From JACPFV01 sp052386975 (GTDB lineage: Bacteria > Pseudomonadota > Gammaproteobacteria > Nevskiales > Nevskiaceae), in assembly GCA_052386975.1 (NCBI GenBank), contig JBQTJQ010000168.1, forward strand, positions 1 through 10,677: DNA of 10,677 nt, written 5' to 3'. The notes under the pieces are model-generated. The model was given only the letters and a program-made list of their open reading frames with translations. It made no database searches and was not told where the DNA came from. The position numbers and the translations under genes are program-made. This document shows positions 7,910 through 10,677 of this stretch, one piece after another; positions within the stretch are counted from its first letter, which is position 1, and the number at the start of each line of letters is the position of its first letter.

Positions 7910-9252
7910 GACGTGGCTTCGTTGATCGCGGCGATGGCGGTCTGGCTCATCAGCTTCACTTCTTCCCCGTTCAGGATATACGGCGGCATGAAATAGATGA
8001 CGTCCCCGAGCGGGCGCAGCAGCACGCCTTTCTTGAGCCCGTGCTCGTAGACGCGCCGTCCCCGGCGCTCCTCGCGCGGGAAGGGCGTGCGCTTGCGCGC
8101 GTCCTTGGCCAGCTCGATGGCGACAATCATGCCCTGCTGGCGCACTTCGGAGACGTGCGGGTGCTTGAGCAGCTCGCCGACGCTCATCCACAACAGGTGG
8201 CCGAGGTCGCGGTTCTGCTGCATCCAGTTCTGCTTCTCGAAGATCTCCAGCGTGGCGAGCGCCGCGCTGCAGGCCAGCGCATTGCCGGTATAGCTGTGCG
8301 AGTGCAGGAAGGCCTTGCCGGACTTCCAGTCGTCGTAGAAGGCCTGGTAGATCCTCTCGGTCGCGAGCGTGACCGCCAGCGGCAGCGTGCCGCCGGTCAG
8401 TCCCTTGGACAGGCACATCAGGTCCGGCGACACGCCCGCCCACTCCATTGCGAACATCTTGCCGGTGCGGCCGAAGCCGGTGGCGATCTCGTCGGCAATC
8501 AGGTGCACGCCGTGCCTGTCGCAGGCTTCGCGCAGCATCCGTAGATACACGGGGTGGTACATGCGCATGCCGCCGGCGCACTGCACCAGCGGCTCGACGA
8601 TGACCGCGCAGGTCTCCTTGGCGTGGCGCTCGAGCGCGACCTGCATGTGCACGAACTGTCGCCGCGAATAGTCCTCCCACGACTCGCCGCCGGAACGGTT
8701 GAAGCAGTCGGGCGAGGGCACGAAGATCGGCTTCATCAGCAGGTCGACGTACGGGTCGCGATAAAGACCCGTTCCGCCGACCGCCAGCGCGCCGAGCGTC
8801 TCGCCGTGGTAGCCGTTCTCCAGCGCGATGAAGCGGGTCTTGCCGGTCTGGCCGGCGTTGCGCCAGTAGTGGAAGGACATCTTGAGCGCGACTTCGACCG
8901 CGCTCGAACCGTTGTCGCTGTAGAAGCACTTGCCCAGGCCTTTCGGCGCGATCTGACACAGCTTTTCGGCCAGCGTGACCGCGCCTTCATGGGTGAACCC
9001 GGCCAGCAGCACGTGGTCGAGGCGGTCGAGCTGCTGCTTCATGCGCTCGACGATCAGCGGATGGCGGTGGCCGAACAGGTTGGTCCACCAGGAACTGATC
9101 GCATCGAGGTAGCGCTTGCCCTCGAAGTCCTCGAGCCAGGCGCCCTGCGCCGACTTGATCGGCACCGGCGGCAACTGCTCGTGGTCCTTCATCTGCGTGC
9201 ACGGATGCCAGACACGCGCGAGTGAGCGCGCAGCCCACTCGGCGTTAGTCAT
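7906..9252 (-). CDS. bioA: Adenosylmethionine-8-amino-7-oxononanoate aminotransferase
   Basis: PLP enzyme that makes 7,8-diaminopelargonate from KAPA (8-amino-7-oxononanoate) in biotin synthesis, with SAM as the usual amino donor. It is a class III aminotransferase of 448 residues and full length. Visible active-site parts are WHPCTQM (15-21), AISSWW (51-56), the phosphate-binding loop SDNGSSAVEVALKM (112-125), NGYHGET (146-152), the PLP-ring Asp254 in IADEIATGFGRTGK, the Schiff-base Lys283 in CLSKGLTGGT, and RPLGDVIYFMPPY near the end. The E. coli substrate-site Tyr17 (WHPYTS) is Cys18 here. I recall WHPCTQM in other proteobacterial BioA proteins, so it is probably a subfamily trait. No other biotin gene is present in the window. 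The ATG at 9252 has no clear Shine-Dalgarno sequence. An imperfect palindrome lies just upstream, between it and argA. The stop overlaps rsmE. Confidence 0.95.
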   Translation of the reverse strand: MTNAEWAARSLARVWHPCTQMKDHEQLPPVPIKSAQGAWLEDFEGKRYLDAISSWWTNLFGHRHPLIVERMKQQLDRLDHVLLAGFTHEGAVTLAEKLCQIAPKGLGKCFYSDNGSSAVEVALKMSFHYWRNAGQTGKTRFIALENGYHGETLGALAVGGTGLYRDPYVDLLMKPIFVPSPDCFNRSGGESWEDYSRRQFVHMQVALERHAKETCAVIVEPLVQCAGGMRMYHPVYLRMLREACDRHGVHLIADEIATGFGRTGKMFAMEWAGVSPDLMCLSKGLTGGTLPLAVTLATERIYQAFYDDWKSGKAFLHSHSYTGNALACSAALATLEIFEKQNWMQQNRDLGHLLWMSVGELLKHPHVSEVRQQGMIVAIELAKDARKRTPFPREERRGRRVYEHGLKKGVLLRPLGDVIYFMPPYILNGEEVKLMSQTAIAAINEATS

Positions 9253-9267
9253 GGCAAGGAAAAGAAT

Positions 9268-9346
9268 GTTTCACACGAAGACACGAAGAACACAAAGAAA
9301 TCATTGGCGGTTCTCCCTTTGTGCCCTTTGTGTCTTTGTGTGAAAC
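9268..9346. repeat. Imperfect palindromic intergenic element between argA and bioA
   Basis: The arms are 9268-9297 and 9317-9346, 30 bases each, and 26 of 30 positions pair around a 19-base loop. The left arm is built from short units (ACACGAAG twice, then AACACAAAG). The right arm carries CTTTGTG three times. The element is AT-rich against a GC-rich background and fills most of the 98-base gap. From memory, very similar TTTCACACGAAGACACGAAG...CTTTGTGTCTTTGTGTGAAA sequences are scattered between genes in many bacterial genomes and produce spurious small proteins containing KTRRTQR and LCALCVFV. That is what this stretch gives when read rightwards. It is probably a dispersed repeat. As RNA it could fold and affect termination after argA or expression of bioA. 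No T-run follows it on the minus strand, so it is not a standard intrinsic terminator. Confidence 0.8.
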
Positions 9347-9351
9347 GTCTT

Positions 9352-10677
9352 CTAAAGATTTTTCACCAGGACGAGCGAGTTGCGCTGGAAGTTGTAGAAG
9401 CGCTGCTTCTGCGCCGGCAGGTCCTCGATCTTGCCCTGGGCGAAGCCGCGCTCGACGAACCAGTGCGGCGCGGCGGTGGTCAAGCTGAAGAGTTTTTTCA
9501 TGCCCCGCTTCTTCGCGTCGGCCTCGATGCGCTTGAGCAGCGTCGCGGCGCGGCCGTTGCCGCGGTACTCGGGATGCACCGCGACGCAGGCCAGCTCGGC
9601 GGTCTTCGAATCGGCGACCGGGAACAGCGCGGCGCAGGCAATCACCATGCCGTCGCGCACCATCACCGAGAAGTTGCCGATCTCCTGCTCGAGTTGCTCG
9701 CGCGGCCGCGGCACCAGCACGCCGGACTCCTCCAGCGGCCCGATCAGGGACAGGATCCCGCCGACGTCATCGATGCTGGCGTCGCGCATGGATTCGTAGT
9801 CGGCGTCGGCATAGAACATCAGGCCCTGGCCGTCACGCGTGTACAGGTCGCGCAGCAGCGCGCCGTCGCGGCCCATGAAGACCAGATGCACGCGCTTGAC
9901 CCCGCCGCGCGCGGCGGTGGTCACCGACACCAGGCAGCCCCTGTCCTCCGGCGACAGCTCGTCGGCCTGGTCGCGCAGCATCACCTCGGCCTCGGCCACG
10001 GCCATCTGGCCGGCGTCGCCGGCCTTCTCGGCCAGCGGCCACTTGGCCGGGTCGGACGGCACCAGGAACATCAGCTTGTCGGCCGCCAGCGCTGCGGCCA
10101 CCGCCGTGGCCACGTCCTCGGCGCGCAGGTTGAAGATCTCGCCGGTCGGCGAGTAGCCGATGGGCGAGATCAGGCAGATGCGGTCGGCCTCGAGGTTGGC
10201 CCTGATCGCGGCCACGTCCACCCGACGCACGTCGCCGGTGTACTGCATGTCCACGCCCTGGCGCACCCCGAGCGGCTTGCCGGTGATCCAGTTGCCGGAG
10301 GCGATCTTCAGGCGCGCGCCGCCCATCGACGTGCTGGCCAGCGAGGTGGACAGCGTGGCCTCGATCTCCATCTTCAGCCGGCCGATCGCGGCCATCACGC
10401 AGTCGAGGGTCTGGGCGTCGGTGACGCGCAGGTTGTCGACGTAGTCCGAGGTGATGTCGCGCACCGACAGCTCGCTGTCCACCTGCGGGCGGGCGCCGTG
10501 GACCAGCACCAGCTTGACCCCCAGGCTATGGAGCAGGGCGATGTCGTAGATCAGCTGGTCGAAGTCCGGGCGCTCCGCCGCCTCGCCGCCGAAAGCGATC
10601 ACGAACACGCGGCCGTTGTGCTGGTGCACGTAGGGGGCGCTGCCGCGCAGGGCGGCGACGAAGTCGTTGTCCTTCAT
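9352..10677 (-). CDS. argA: N-acetylglutamate synthase, two-domain ArgA type
   Basis: Transfers acetyl from acetyl-CoA to glutamate, the first step of arginine synthesis in the cytosol, and is usually inhibited by arginine. It has 441 residues, against 443 in E. coli. The ATG is the last codon of the window on this strand, so the gene appears complete but its promoter lies outside. Residues 1 to about 285 form an amino-acid-kinase-like domain that includes VFVIAFGGEAAE, KLVLVHGARPQVDSEL (55-70) and LISPIGYSPTGEIFNL. Residues from about 295 to 441 form a GNAT acetyltransferase domain, with the CoA-binding stretch VHPEYRGNGRAATLLKRIE (367-385) and PHWFVERGF (404-412). The start is consistent with ArgA proteins, which begin close to the kinase-like domain. 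The gene is followed by the palindromic element and then bioA on the same strand, so cotranscription is possible but not shown. Confidence 0.96.
   Translation of the reverse strand: MKDNDFVAALRGSAPYVHQHNGRVFVIAFGGEAAERPDFDQLIYDIALLHSLGVKLVLVHGARPQVDSELSVRDITSDYVDNLRVTDAQTLDCVMAAIGRLKMEIEATLSTSLASTSMGGARLKIASGNWITGKPLGVRQGVDMQYTGDVRRVDVAAIRANLEADRICLISPIGYSPTGEIFNLRAEDVATAVAAALAADKLMFLVPSDPAKWPLAEKAGDAGQMAVAEAEVMLRDQADELSPEDRGCLVSVTTAARGGVKRVHLVFMGRDGALLRDLYTRDGQGLMFYADADYESMRDASIDDVGGILSLIGPLEESGVLVPRPREQLEQEIGNFSVMVRDGMVIACAALFPVADSKTAELACVAVHPEYRGNGRAATLLKRIEADAKKRGMKKLFSLTTAAPHWFVERGFAQGKIEDLPAQKQRFYNFQRNSLVLVKNL

Noticed and set aside
9271..9297. Tandem ACACGAAG units as a possible CRISPR or satellite
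   Set aside because: There are only two or three very short imperfect units, with no spacers. They are explained as the arm of the palindrome.
9116..9343. Small plus-strand frame ending KTRRTQRNHWRFSLCALCVFV
   Set aside because: It is a translation of the palindromic intergenic element plus bioA antisense. This is the typical spurious product of that repeat.

Overview
The window is GC-rich and gene-dense. It reads as ordinary chromosomal housekeeping sequence from a proteobacterium, most likely a gammaproteobacterium of the Xanthomonadales/Steroidobacterales neighbourhood. That placement rests on protein resemblance from memory: an E. coli-type two-domain ArgA, a bioA-rsmE pair, a dihydroorotase of the DDQVHFR type and a PF10023-type lipoprotein peptidase. 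No search was run. The left edge looks like the end of a metagenomic contig, because the first 154 bases are an inverted copy of bases 250-403.

Layout: four genes run rightwards. They are a 5'-truncated ABC-2 permease (156-1139), a predicted zinc aminopeptidase lipoprotein (1124-2155), a SAM-dependent methyltransferase (2167-3021) and cysS (3035-4411). They converge, across a 30-base gap, on a leftward block of six. In transcription order that block is argA (10677-9352), a 98-base gap holding an imperfect palindrome (9268-9346), bioA (9252-7906), rsmE (7909-7175), pyrC (7181-5865), an unassigned methyltransferase (5868-5011) and tag (5005-4442), which is broken by an in-frame stop. No stretch longer than 300 bases lacks a gene.

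The leftward genes are packed tightly. bioA/rsmE overlap by 4 bases (ATGA), rsmE/pyrC by 7, and pyrC/methyltransferase by 4 (GTGA). Tag begins 5 bases after the methyltransferase stops. This points to one transcript with coupled translation. Its products serve unrelated pathways: arginine (ArgA), biotin (BioA), 16S rRNA m3U1498 (RsmE), pyrimidine synthesis (PyrC) and alkylation repair (Tag).

I do not see an undescribed multi-gene system here. The items worth a second look are: the tag gene, whose intact-length 187-codon frame carries a TAA at codon 19 beside a lost zinc-ligand histidine; the fold-back at the left edge, whose only two mismatches are both synonymous; the palindromic element upstream of bioA; the unassigned methyltransferase coupled to pyrC; and a few atypical active-site residues in PyrC, BioA and the first methyltransferase.
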